This document shows, one piece after another, positions 34,843-46,518 of a stretch of DNA of 64,000 nucleotides. The stretch comes from Zingiber officinale (lineage: Eukaryota > Streptophyta > Magnoliopsida > Zingiberales > Zingiberaceae): assembly GCF_018446385.1 (NCBI RefSeq), contig NC_055996.1, forward strand, positions 50,886,365 to 50,950,364, given 5' to 3'. The notes under the pieces were generated by a model. It worked only from the letters and a program-made list of their open reading frames with translations. It was not told the DNA's origin and made no database searches. Made by a program: the position numbers and the translations under genes. Within the stretch, counting starts at the first letter, position 1, and each line of letters starts with the position of its first letter.

Positions 34843-37800
34843 ATTTAGTGGTATCAGAGCACAGGTATATGATCTTTTGTTTTCGTATTTTTGATGTTTG
34901 GGATAACCTGATACCAATTTATTTACTTGGTATCAGAGTGTCGAGGTTGGCGATACTTGTTTGATTTATTTTCGTGTTACGGATTTTTTGAGATTTGGCT
35001 GATACCAATTTATTGGTATCAGAGTGGGTTATGACACCTGCTTTAGGTATTCTGGATTTTTGGATTAACCCAAGTTAAACTGGGTAGTTGTTTGAGTGAC
35101 ATGGATTTTTCCATTACGATTGTGTTTGGATTTCCGTTTCGGATTTATATGGATTTCCGGTGATTTTTATGATCGGAAATTTTGAGGTCAAGTTGGGGAC
35201 TGGACAGCGACGAAACATCTCCAGACGGCATATAGGTATGATGTTTAATTTTATAGTTTATGACAGGTATTAGCATTCTTTATTTAGTACCTGTCTGGTT
35301 GCTGTAGCACATATTACTTGTGATGAGTTAGTCATTGAGGATGGTTGACCTTAATAAAGATAAAGGATTATAATCTCTGATGATTTTTCTTATCATACCA
35401 TCAGTAGTGTTAGCTTCTGTTACTACTCGTAGGAGATGGAGGCACATACCAGCCTCTGCTATTGTTAGCTGGGTAGTGGATGATACTTACATATTCCTGT
35501 TGACTTAGCCAGGAGAGTTTTATACTCATATCTTTTGGATATTAGGGTACCAGGTACGATGGAAATTGGTCATTGGGGGTTACCATGTTTGATCATTGTT
35601 GAGAATGATTTGAGGTTGAGGGATATTGTGATATAAGATATTATGATATGTTGATTTCTAATGATTTATGAGAGTAAATGTTATGTGGTTGTCTGATGAT
35701 CAATTACTAGATATTTGTTTTGATGATCTATTAGTGGATAACTATTTTGATGATTTATATTTGGGTTGTCATTGATGGTAACATAGTGAGTGTCATTTAT
35801 GATATTCACAGGTTTGATGAGTATGGTTGGTGATCAAATTATAAATTGGGTGCTGGATAGTTTACGGTTGAATGTGCTTATGAGATTTTAATAAATCTGG
35901 TTGGTTATGGATAGTTAACAAGATGAAAAAAAAATTTGATATATGTTTCCTCTGATATAGGACTATGTGGATAAATAATGATTGATGTTTTGAATGCTAA
36001 CTTGCCCTCATGGGGAGTAGAGATTTATTCATCTGATATAGTGTGGGCTGATGTTTTTGAGGATGAAGATGAGAGTGTCTTGATGTTCTTAAATTTTGAC
36101 TTTTTCTTTTGGGTCGTACACATTTATACACATGATATTATGTGGTTGGATATACCTTAGTTGCTTGTGGAGGATTAAGGTATTCTTGATTAGTTAGTAG
36201 ATGAATGATTTAGTTTTGTTGGTTGATCAGTAGAGGATTGCCATACTCTATTTTTAGAGGTTTGAACCTTTAGCTTATTTGTGCTTAGTTATGTATCTAG
36301 AGCACCTTTGAGTACATGTTTTGTACTGACGTGGGAAGGACTGATTTAGTCAGAAATCATTTTCAGCTTGGATTGGTTTAGAGGATCGATGTATCCTAGT
36401 CCGTGAAGACTTTGACTGTGGACTGTATATACCTGGTGGGATAACTTAGAGGGTGCATTGGGATATGTGACCCCACTGGTGTAAGGAAGTGTAGAGCTAA
36501 TTGCTTAACACTTATGGGATACAATCGTTACTAGTGTAAACTGGGAGAGTACATTTGGATTTATGATGATAAAAATTTTTCCCATTGGATATAGTCTTGG
36601 TAGTGTATGACATTGACTTGCAATGTTATACCATGGTGTGTATATCTTTCTTGTCCGATACTAGTTCCTTTGAACCTATAGCAGGGTTGTTACTGGATGA
36701 TTAGGTTGCTTTATTTTGGGTTGCCTTTGATTGATGTATTCATGCTTGATACATATGCATGAATTTTGTTTAGATATACGATAACCCATGAGTGTTGGTA
36801 GCATAAGGTTGGTCTCTTTGATTGAGCTGGTATGCTGATTTTGCATGTATATCATGATTGTTTTGGGTTGTAGGAGTCCTGTGGTAGACTGTCCATTTGC
36901 AAGTAGTATATGTATCCATGTTCTGATATGGTTTGAAGGTTCCTTGTGGATCATAGATATGTAGTTGGGTGTATGTATCTGGAGGTATTATTGAAGATAT
37001 CTTGTTGATTAAATCCGAGATGTAGTATAAGTACATCGGTGGTGTTTTGATGGAGGCATTTTGTCGATTTAATCTGAGTTGGGATATGTACATATGTGTT
37101 TGGTGTGGTATCCGAGGTATCTTTTTGATGATGTTTGATATGTGAGTGCACCTGGGTTTAGTATGCTTTATTGGAAGTATATGTTGGTTATACTCTTGGC
37201 ATAGGTGTATATATGCCATGTGAGGTTGTTTGAGGTGTATTGTCGATTATACCTATGTTGATATATGCACACGGGTTTGATATGCATTGTTGGAGGTATC
37301 ACGATGATTTATGCCTATGTTGTGGGTATGTTTGGTGTGTACTAATTGGAGAATTATGTCGATCATACATATGTTGTGTGTGCATGTATGCGTGTATGGT
37401 GGGTAGCATCATGATGATTTTACCTATGTTGAATGTAGAATCTTGAGTGCCTACATTATGTTATTGGTTGTATAACCTGTCAACTAATTCTCCTATTAGT
37501 GGGTGACCAACCCACTAGGATGATGATAGAGTTGACTATGGATTTGATTTGTTTACTAGGTTGTTTATACCTTTGGCTGCCCACAGTGATATGTGGTCGA
37601 GTGATCTCGTGCAGCCTTTAGTTGGATAGTTAGGTGCCTTGGACACTTATGGATCGTTTGTGGTGGAGTGGAGCTCCCACATATACATATTTTGGATTGC
37701 TTGTAGCGGAGCATTGCTCCCATATCTATTGCAGATATATGTTATGGATTATTTGTAGTGGAGTGTTACTCCTACATATTGAGGATTTCTTGTGGTAGAG

Positions 37801-37959
37801 CGTTGCTCCCCATATGTGGTATTTCACTGGAGGATCTATGCTTAGGTGATTTTTATCGTTGGTGATCATATTTCAGACTTATTGTCAGAGATCTTATGGA
37901 TAGGAATGTCTGTGATACAGACATTATGTGTCTTGGTTTTTGCTATATAGGCTTACAGT
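34843..37959 (+). other. Non-coding internal part 2 of the gypsy element
   Basis: Near-identical to 27341-30440. Primer site TGGTATCAGAGC at 34849-34860. Differences include ~45 bp present near 36695-36740 but missing from copy 1, and loss of one GTTGCTCC unit near 37815. Confidence 0.85.
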
Positions 37960-39475
37960 GCCTTAGATGTTTTCAGAGACTCGATGATCCTGGTATGTCG
38001 AGGATGTTTGGATAGGTTTCCATTATCTTTGTGGACGATGTTGTGATCTATTACGGATCCGAGGTGAGTCACGTACACTACCTTTGCATAGATCTAGAGA
38101 TGATTCGACGAGAACATCTATATGTGATTATCAGTAGTGCTGGTCTGGATTGTCTTTTGTTATGATGTTTGGGACACACGGTCACTAGTAGGAGTGTACC
38201 GTGGTTCCACAGGGATAGAGGTTGTTACCGTTGGGAGCAGCCGAAATCAGTGTAGGAGATCCGCAGTCTTTTGTGACTCGCAGGATATTACAGACCTTTC
38301 GTCGAGGGTTTCTTCCGCATAGCTATGCTACTTTCACGCGTGACCATGAAAGGCGTGAAGTTTACTTGGACTGAGGATTGCAAGACCAGCTTCTAGGAGC
38401 TGAAGCGGAGACTAGTGTCGGCTTTGGTTTTTGGTTTTTACCTTCAGAAGAGGACGAATTTGTCCTCTACACCGACGCGTCTCTACAGGGTATGGGTGCT
38501 GTTCTGAGGTAGCACGGTAGAGCGTTCTTATATGCTTCTCGATAGTTGAGGGAGCCTGAGAAGAAAATACTCAGTTCATGATCCGGGTTGGCCGTTATTA
38601 TTTTTGCCCTGAAGATTTGGCGGCAATACCTGTATGATATTACATTGAGATTCTCACCGACCATGGGAGTCTCAAATATCTGTTCACTCGGAAGGAACTT
38701 AATCTTAGGGACATAGATGGAGTTCTGAAGGATTATAATTGTACCATTAGCTATCACCGGGAAAAGCTAATGTGGTTGCCGATGCACTTAGCTAGAGGTC
38801 CAGAAGGACTTTAGCTTGCCACCGAGTTGTGGTCACTTGATTCAGGATTTCTCCGAGTTAGACATTGAGGAGCAGGGACAGAGCATGGTATTCTTGTTAC
38901 CATAGTTGCTCAATCGTCGATCAGAAATCGAGAGACCCAGTTGTTGAGACCTCATAGAGCTCAACGTGAGGCAAAGTGGTCCATATTATCGGACAGGGAT
39001 GTCGAGGCCCAGAAGTGTTATGTTGACCGGAGTCGGAGACCCTTAGAGTTCTCCATTTGCGACCAGGTATTTCTACGAGTTTCACCCACGAAAGGGGTGA
39101 AGAGATTGGCCTCAGAGGTAAGCTAGCTCCGTGATAAATTGGACCTTTCCAGATCTCGGAAAGGATTGGAGCAGTAGCTTATCGGTTGGCACTATTACCG
39201 TCCTTGGCAGGCGTTCACGCCGTATTCCACGTATCTACGCTGAGGAGATACGTACCCGATCTGATACATGTGTTGATAGAAAATCTCAGTTCTCCTTTCA
39301 GCCTGATGTCACTTATGAGGAGATTCTGGTACGGATATTAGACCGGAAGGAGAGTCAATTGCGGAACAAGACTATCCGGCTGGTTAAAGTCGGATGGCAG
39401 CATTATTCAGACGAGAAGGCTACTTGGGAGCTCGATGATACTATCCGAGCTCGATATCCCCATCTTTTCACTTGA
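37960..39475 (+). pseudogene. Broken gypsy pol, copy 2
   Basis: Same domain order and many of the same stop codons as copy 1, so those lesions predate the duplication. Between about 38420 and 39010 this copy has many small deletions relative to copy 1. The last frame (39131-39475) is open and carries the chromodomain with the block VKVGWQHYSDEKATWELDD. Chromodomains bind methylated histone H3 and guide integration in this lineage; here only a relic remains. Confidence 0.85.
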
Positions 39476-39584
39476 GGTATGTGATTTATTTACCGTTCAG
39501 CATTTATACTTTATATCTGTTGTTGATACTTGCTGATGGTAGATAATGAAATTTGGGGACCAAATTTTTATTAGTGGGGGAGAA

Positions 39585-42313
39585 TGTAAAATACCAAAAA
39601 ATAGGCGAATATTAATAAGGGATTTTTCCGGAATTTTTGGTAATTTTTCTGGAATTTTTCGGAGCTTGTATGGACGAGTTTTCGGGGATAAAACGAGGTT
39701 CCGGAAAAAAAAGCCAATTTAGGTTACCCCATTTAAATGAGGAAAAGTTGAATTTCTAATTTCCTTTTCTTTATTTATTTTGCCTTTTCTTTATTTTCTT
39801 TACTTCCTCTCCTCCTCGCCGGAAGCCCCTGCACGCCCGAGCCATTCCCGACGCCGAGCCCTAACCGGCGCTCACGGCGGTTTTCTCTATTTCCTCTTCT
39901 CGGTTTCCTCCTCTCCTCTTACATCTTCTCTTTTTTCTGCCCTAGCGCCTCGCCGACGTCGCTCCTCCTCAGCCTAGCGCCGGCAGCCGGCTGCCTTTCC
40001 TCTGCCGATCCCTTGCCGCTGCCCTCTTTGGACCGAAGCAGCGTCGGCCACTGAGACTTCCTCTCTTCTCCTCTGGTCCGACGAGCCACCGCCGGACACC
40101 TTTGCTCTCGGCCCCATCGCGGTGATCAGTAGCCACTGGACGTCGACGCGCAGAGATTACACCGTGCCCTAGTCCTCCATCTCGCTGGCAACCGAGTACC
40201 ACTGTCGGTGTTCTCCCGTGCCTGAGCTTCATCTCCTCTTCAGAGTAAGGTTGTTCGGTTGAGGTAACAACAAGTGATTTCAGCAGTGATTCGGTAGTGT
40301 AAATTTGAGGTTTCCAGCAGCAATCAACCCTTGTTGGCAGTAACAAACCTTCAGTGGATCAGTGATACTTGCTGTGAATTTAGGTAAGGTGTAGGTGGTA
40401 TAATTTTTACTGAGTTTGGGTTTAATTTGATTAATGAAGGTGTTGGAATTGTGATTTAGGTTTATCGGTTTGGGAGATTGGCAATTTAATCTTGCTCCGA
40501 CTGTTGATTTACAGTAGCAACGTTTCCAACCAGATTTGGACAAGTTGTAGAGGTAAGTTTGTATATATACTAGATTTCATTCTAGTTGTGGACTTGCTAG
40601 GGTGCCTTAATTCTATTTAATCGTGATATGTGGCTTGAGTGGATTTGGGTTTTACCCTAATTTAGCCTTAAGGATTTTATTTAGCTATACATTTGAGTTA
40701 GCTAAATAAATTATGTTTATATTGGTTATACAGGACCTTGACGCGAGACGAGTATCTCGGAGTCAGATTGGACCTTTCTATTTTCGGAGGCGGGTACTTT
40801 AATACATAGTAGTGAATTTAACAAGTTGCATTAATTATGTCCTTTATTTCTTTCGATTAGTCACTACCCATTATCTGATACATGATTGATTGATTGCTTG
40901 ATTTGCATCCCATGTATACTTTATTTGTTTATACATGCTTATAGGGGGTAGTGATATACCATGCTTCACCATGTTCAGGACCTAGGTTTTTATACCTTCT
41001 GTGTACCTTTGATTCGATATGATCCGTTGACCTAGGGTGCACTTTTCTATATATATGGATTAGGTCAGGATGTTTTTATGGTTATTGCCATGCACCATTT
41101 GCATGATTGCATGCTGTGCGATAGGTCGCTCCATTATTGTTGAGCACATCGCCAGTTACATGGATCTGCACACACCACCACTCATGGGTTAGTGGTCGAT
41201 TCAGGCAGAGTGTGTTGCAGCAGGGACTCTGTTAGGCACCGTTGGTCCACTCATGGGTAGTGAGACACAACGTGTTATCCGGCAGGGATTCCTCCCCGTC
41301 ACTGTGTACCGGGAGTTGAGAGCATTGCGCTCCCCCATTTATGATTTGGGGTAGGAGGATAGGTGTACTCCGACAGCATCCCGTCCACTCGGTCACTCAT
41401 CAGGAGTAGTGACGACAGAGTGCACGGTTGTCACAGCCCTACCCACTCGGCTTCACTATTGTGTGAGATGATCGACTGGTGTCAGGGGTGACCAGGACGC
41501 ATCATTGGCATCATATGCATGATGCATTTATTGCTTGTGCTTGTGTTTGCTGCATTTATATGCTGCATATTGTTTGGATACCTATGTTTGACATGCATAC
41601 AGGATTTCCTTATCCCTCGGACTGTTTGACCTTATACTCAGGACCTGGTTAGTACAGTATTCTCCTGTTTACTTCAGATGCATTTTTATCTTTCTTATCA
41701 GGAGACTGTACGCATGATTAGTGCTAGGTGTTGTTTCCCTACTTTGTATATCAATTGTACCTGCTGAGTGTTGGACTCACCCCGCCTCCATTGTTGATAT
41801 TTTGAGGTTGAGGCTGTCCGGAGCAGTTCCAGTCGCTGGCCCCCCATCTGCACGTAGAGCCAGTTCTCTACTAGTTCGTTATTTGTTTTATTTTGGCCTT
41901 TTGCTATATCAGACTTTGTTTTAGTATTATCTTTGGATTTTTCCTATGGATATTGTATGGAGTGATACCTTTTGATGGATTTTAGATATGATGTTGGATT
42001 TCATTCTACTACGTGCCTGCCTGGACGGCAGAAGAGGTGAGTTCGTTGGATTTGAGCTTTACGAGTGTAGTGGAGTATGGTGGATTTCGAGTCAGAGTCC
42101 TATTGTTATTGATTACTATTATTAACTGCGTGGTTGTGACAGCCAGAGGCTGAATATCTTTATAAACTGCGTGGTGTTTGTTTTTATTTTTGTTATCATT
42201 CCATCCGCTTGTGGCTGATGTATATGTGATATGTAGAAAGTTTCATATTGTTCGCCGTACAGGGGAGATGCTGCCGAAATTTCTTCGGACAGAGACTCCT
42301 CTGGGGCGTGACA
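39585..42313 (+). repeat. Gypsy LTR copy 3
   Basis: 2729 bp. It has a private ~19-bp deletion near 40800 (TACTTT/AATACATAG) and a shorter T run near 40988. Ends GGGGCGTGACA at 42313, followed by the target duplication. Confidence 0.9.
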
Positions 42314-42318
42314 TCTCT
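42314..42318. repeat. 5-bp target duplication (TCTCT), right
   Basis: Perfect partner of 24601-24605. Confidence 0.85.
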
Positions 42319-42355
42319 AATCTCTACACGCTTTCGTTTTCAATTTTCAATTACG

Positions 42356-44479
42356 ATGCAAGGAGGCCGCGGAGGTGCATCATCTCGAGCTCGGAAGGGA
42401 AAGCAAATAATGAATCCGCGGGAGGAGGACCCCAACATTCAATCCACCGATGATGAGATCGAGCATCTTCCGAATCCGACACCCGACACACAAGGAAGTA
42501 CCGATGCAATTACTTCTAAGGTTCGGGAACTTCCTCCTCTAAAGTATTCTATTTTTACTAAACATTTTGAGAATGTCACTCTTCCGTCGGGAGAAATGCG
42601 TGCAAAATGTAAGCACTGCAATGCTTCCTACAAATTCCAAGCCGGCGGCGGCTATGGGTCGTTGAAACGACATGTAGAAACGAAGCACCCGACGGAATAT
42701 GGACTCGACCGTTCTCAAACACAATTATCAAGATTTTCTTCAACTAGCGGTAGTACCGATTCCGGTTTATTTTTATATTCGGATAATAAATTAAAAGAAT
42801 CATTAGCTAAATTTATTTCCGTAGAACATCTTTCTTTTAGTTTTGGATCTAAATGCACATTTGAAGATTTTTGTAAAGAATCTCTTAATCCATGTGCTAA
42901 ACGTGTTCCTAGGACTACACTTACTCGTACAATTAAAAAATTAGTAAAACAAGGAAAAAAGAATTTAATTGATGAATTTAGTAAATTAGATAATAAAGTT
43001 TCTTTATGTTCCGATATTTGGAGTAATCATTGGCAAACACATTCGTATATGGGTGTGACTTGCCATTAGATCGATAACTCTTGGAACCTCCAAAAAAGAT
43101 TATTAGCTTATAGAGTTTTTGATGAATCACATAATGCTCATAATATCGCACAATTATTATGTTTAATTTTAGAAAAATATGGTTTAACTCATAAAATATT
43201 TTTAATATCATTAGATAATGCTAGTTCTAATACCGCTTGTATAGATGATCTAAAATTTGTTTGTCAACCTATTATTGGAGGTTTATTTTTTCATATTCGT
43301 TGTGTATGCCATGTTTTAAATTTATGTGTTCAAGATGGTTTAAAAATTTTAGAAAGTTATATTAAACCAATTAGAATTGCAATTTCTTATTTATGGTCTC
43401 ATCCATCTATAATGAAACAATGGGGTAGGTTTTGTAAAATTAATGGAATAAGACCTAAAAAATTTCCACGTGATGTACCAACACGTTGGAATTCAACATA
43501 CCAATTATTACAAGATTCATTTCAATATAAAGAATTATTATGTTCATTTTTTGCACAAAACACTAATACTAATATATATTTATTTTCACAACAATGGAAT
43601 ATTTGTAGTAGTATTTGTGAAATTTTAAAAGTATTTAATGATGCAACCGAACAACTTTCCGGTGTTTATTATCCCACTGCTCAATTAGTTTTAGAAAATT
43701 TTTCTAATATAGTATTAGTTTTAAATGAACATATTAATAATGAATCTTTATCTCCTTGCATCTTAGCTATAAAAACTAAATGGGAAAAATATTTTTATTT
43801 AATTCCTGAAATTTATTTAATTACATTTGATTTAGATCCTAGATTTAAATTAGAAGTTTTACAAGAAATGTTAAGTTTATATTATGATGCTTTAATTCCA
43901 ATTAAAGATTCTTCTTCACCTGATCCAGCTAATATTATATATAATGTTAGAATTTATTTATATGATATTTATAATCAATATTATGCAAAATATGGAACAC
44001 AAATTAATATTTCTGAAATTCAACAAACTACTAGTAGTAATTTAAAACTTACAAAAGCACAACTCTTATTAAAAGAACGAACAAAATGTCCACGGGGATC
44101 CTCAAGTTCCACACAGGAACTTGAGAATTATTTTACGACTTCTTTTGATTTTAATGAAGCAGATAGCGAAAACTTCGATATCTTAAAGTGGTGGTCACAG
44201 AAGGCTCAAAGCTTTCCCGTTCTCTCCATGATCGCAAAAGAAATTTTAGCTTGTCCAGTGTCAACTGTTGCTGTGGAGTAGACGTTCAGTGCCGGCGGCA
44301 ACATATTAGATGAACGACGATCAACTTTGTCTCCCGACTCATTGGAAGCCCAAGCATTACTGGACGATTGGACCAGAGCGGAGAAAAGAATCCAAGGAAT
44401 GCAACTTTCAGATGACGAAGTTGAAGATTTTGATACTGAAGGAACAAATACGATAGGAACAGGAAATGGAAGTGAATGA
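42356..44479 (+). pseudogene. hAT transposase with two in-frame stop codons
   Basis: From the ATG at 42356 one frame runs 707 codons to TGA at 44477, broken only by TAG at 43067-43069 (codon 238) and TAG at 44279-44281 (codon 642). Domains: BED zinc finger with C85, C88, H106 and H111; the CSDIW block with the first catalytic Asp just before the first stop; a SLDNASSN block with the second Asp; HIRCVCHVLNL about residue 313; and a C-terminal hAT dimerisation region from ~588. The second stop falls inside the conserved E.TFSAGG motif. The length is normal for Ac-like transposases. The protein would cut and paste elements with the matching ends. Read-through or a sister copy aside, it is inactive. 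Confidence 0.9.
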
Positions 44480-44819
44480 AAATGTAAAAGGATAAAAATG
44501 TAAAAGAACTACGTGGGCTTTGATTCCCCTAAAGGGATACGTAGGCAACTTAAATAAGTGCAAGCCCTTTTTTTAATAAATTTTAATTTCTAATTTTTAA
44601 TGTTTAATGTTTAATTTTTAATTTTTATTTTTTTTTAACATATTAATCTTAAACAGTGACGAACCGTGATGAACCGTGAATCGAACCGTGAACTGGCGGT
44701 TCTGAACCGTGAACCGTAACCGTCTTGGGCGGTTAAGGTTAAGGGTCGACCTGCCTGGAATCGTCGAACCGGCGGTTCCGAACCGTCGAACCGTCGGTTC
44801 CGAACCGTGGTCAGGTCTA
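44480..44819 (+). other. hAT right arm
   Basis: 3' untranslated region and an AT-rich run (44560-44640) are followed by GC-rich subterminal repeats of GAACCGT/CGGTTC motifs and the terminal inverted repeat. Confidence 0.8.
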
Positions 44820-44827
44820 TTAGCACA
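44820..44827. repeat. 8-bp target duplication (TTAGCACA), right
   Basis: Identical to 24147-24154. Confidence 0.9.
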
Positions 44828-45042
44828 ACATGATAAGATAAGAGTAGTCATTACATCTTGTCTCCTCGAGACTAGGATCTACTTAAGATCTCAACTTAGG
44901 TTTCCCAAATGGATCTAAACTAGACCAACATCTACAATTCCCTCAATCGGGAACGCGCCCTCACTAGATCTCTCCTCTAGTTGTTTATCTCTTACTTACC
45001 AACTGCAGTCGTTTAACTTGCCTTTGACCCATCAGGTCTTCC

Positions 45043-45226
45043 CCGGTAGTTGTCAGGTCCAGTGGACCCAACTGGATTTCGGTCGGTTGTTAGGTCACAT
45101 AGACCCAACCAGACTTCTTACCAGATATCAAGTCCCGCGGACCTATCTGGACTTTACACTAGCTATTGAGTCCCGCGGACTTAGCTAGATTTCAGCCTGG
45201 TATCAGGTTCTCCAGATCCGTCAACT
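45043..45226 (-). repeat. Tandem hairpin array in the minus-strand copia LTR
   Basis: Four clear hairpins and a decayed fifth at ~38-40-bp spacing. Outer arms seen on the plus strand: AGTTG/CAACT, GGTTG/CAACC, CCAGATA/TATCTGG, CTAGCTA/TAGCTAG. Inner stems are GGTCC/GGACC, GGTC/GACC and GTCC/GGAC. The layout matches the arrays at 758-954 and 5095-5291, though the primary sequences differ. Confidence 0.75.
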
Positions 45227-45328
45227 CTTACACACTTGGTAAAGCAATTGAACCATAAAACACTCTAACTTTAATCCACTCGTCATTCATCAAAACCTGA
45301 GTTATATCATTAGTGCAATGCACCGACA

Positions 45329-46361
45329 ATCTCCTCCTTTTTGATGTAATGACAAACTGGGTAAAAGTTAGAAAAAAATAATATTAAAAGACAACATACA
45401 AAATGCAAACAAATGATCTAATTGTTTGTTCTTTTTCTATATTAAACCTTATCCTTCCCTTTAGCATTCATTAAAAAAAAACTAAAGTAAAAGAAAGATA
45501 GGTATAATAAGTAATATCGTATTTTAATGCATAAATATAATAACTTGTATATGTCAGACTTAGGAAGAAGTTTGAACATAAGTTCATTTGCAAATATGTT
45601 TAAGATCATTTTTTAAATAAAATTTTTGACAAAGTTATTTTCCAAGTATGACTTTCTTCATAATTCTTGAGTAAACTTTTTACAAAAAAAAAATTAAGTT
45701 AACTTTTTCAAAATAAGGATCAAAGTTCTTAAGTAAAATTTTTCAAAAATATCAAAATAAACTTTTTAAAAAATTTCTAAATAAAATTTTTCATAAACTT
45801 CTAAATATGCCTTTAAAAAAATTCTAAGTAAATATTTGTGAAAAAATTCTAATAAATATTTTCAAAGTAATTTAAAAAAAAATTAAGAAAGATTTTCAAT
45901 GTAAATTTGAAAAAAAAAAGAACTTTAAAGTAATTTTGTAGAAAAATTTAAGAAAGATTTTCAAAGTGGAAGAAAAATTTTCTTAAAAAATGCTTTAAAA
46001 AAATTTAGGTAAGAAATAATTTTCCAAGTTAAAAATGATTTGATTTTTTAAAAAAATTTCTCAAAGCAAATAATTTTTCCAAGATTATTGAAGGTAAGTT
46101 GCAAATTTTGAAAAATGTTTTTTAAATAAATGATTCAAAGAAATTCAAAAAAATTTCAAAATAGTTGAACCCTTTCTTCCCCTTAAGTTAACACTTCCCC
46201 TTAAGTCATACTAAGGTTTGAGTATATTAAATTTTACAAAACATTTTCAAGACCCTTCCTCTCTCTTAATCTAGCACATTCTGATTATTTTTGTTAGCTG
46301 TAAGAAGTTCTACCTAAATGTTTAGATGATTTAGTATTAGTAAAATTTATGTTTAGCAAGT
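45329..46361 (-). mobile_element. Minus-strand copia internal remnant, AT-rich
   Basis: Adjoins the purine tract of the 3' LTR. Mostly AAATTTTT/TTTTCAAA-type simple sequence with no coding motif, like the AT-rich block of the 648-6087 element. The inner limit is unclear. Confidence 0.6.
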
Positions 46362-46366
46362 ATATT

Positions 46367-46513
46367 TGTAACGACACGGCTGAAGGGTCGTCGGTCGACG
46401 ACATAAGGGGCCGCCAGTTGGGCCGCCCAAGGGACCATCAGGGGCCGCCAGTTGGGCCGCCAAATGGGCCGCTAGTTGGGCCGCCCAAGGGGTCGAGGGG
46501 CCAGGTCTTTACA
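46367..46513 (+). mobile_element. 147-bp GC-rich solo-LTR-like element (TRIM-type)
   Basis: Begins TGTAACGAC and ends GTCTTTACA, with TGTAA/TTACA terminal inverted repeats. Flanked by ATATT on both sides (46362-46366 and 46514-46518). The body is GC-rich with repeated GGGCCGCC motifs in an AT-rich setting. Size, TG...CA ends and 5-bp duplication fit a solo LTR of a terminal-repeat-in-miniature element. Confidence 0.65.
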
Positions 46514-46518
46514 ATATT

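Larger units (their letters stand above)
24606..42313 (+). mobile_element. Ty3/gypsy chromovirus, three LTRs and two internal regions in tandem
   Basis: Structure: LTR 24606-27340, internal 27341-32091, LTR 32092-34842, internal 34843-39584, LTR 39585-42313. A single TCTCT duplication surrounds the whole, so it entered as one insertion and later expanded. Each internal part has an iMet primer site at its start, a purine tract at its end, and only the later part of a broken pol: reverse-transcriptase end, RNase H, integrase C-terminal part and chromodomain. Gag, protease, most of RT and the integrase catalytic core are not recognisable. The element is therefore defective and non-autonomous. 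The chromodomain places it among chromoviruses. Confidence 0.9.
24155..44819 (+). mobile_element. hAT (Ac-like) DNA transposon, complete, with nested gypsy element
   Basis: The ends TAGACCCGACC (24155) and GGTCAGGTCTA (44809-44819) are inverted repeats matching at 10 of 11 bases. A perfect 8-bp duplication TTAGCACA lies at 24147-24154 and 44820-44827, the hAT signature. Subterminal regions are packed with AACCGG/CCGGTT motifs on both sides. Without the 17.7-kb gypsy insertion the element is about 2.95 kb and encodes one transposase (42356-44479). It inserted into the minus-strand copia LTR. Confidence 0.93.
22367..45328 (-). mobile_element. Minus-strand copia 3' LTR hosting nested insertions
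   Basis: On the minus strand the LTR starts TGTCGGTGCATTGCAC at 45328 and ends CCAATAACA at 22367. The minus-strand purine tract CATCAAAAAGGAGGAGAT lies just outside it at 45329-45346, so this is the 3' LTR of a minus-strand element. Removing the TIR element (22591-23620), the hAT (24155-44819) and one copy of each target duplication leaves about 1256 bp, the size expected beside the 1.1-kb LTRs at 648-6087. The joined parts carry the copia LTR landmarks: repeated GGGCGCTTGGACC-type motifs, the CTCCTACTCTAAGGCCCGC block and an ACTCACCCTCCCCTCTAGCG-like end on the opposite strand. Confidence 0.75.
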
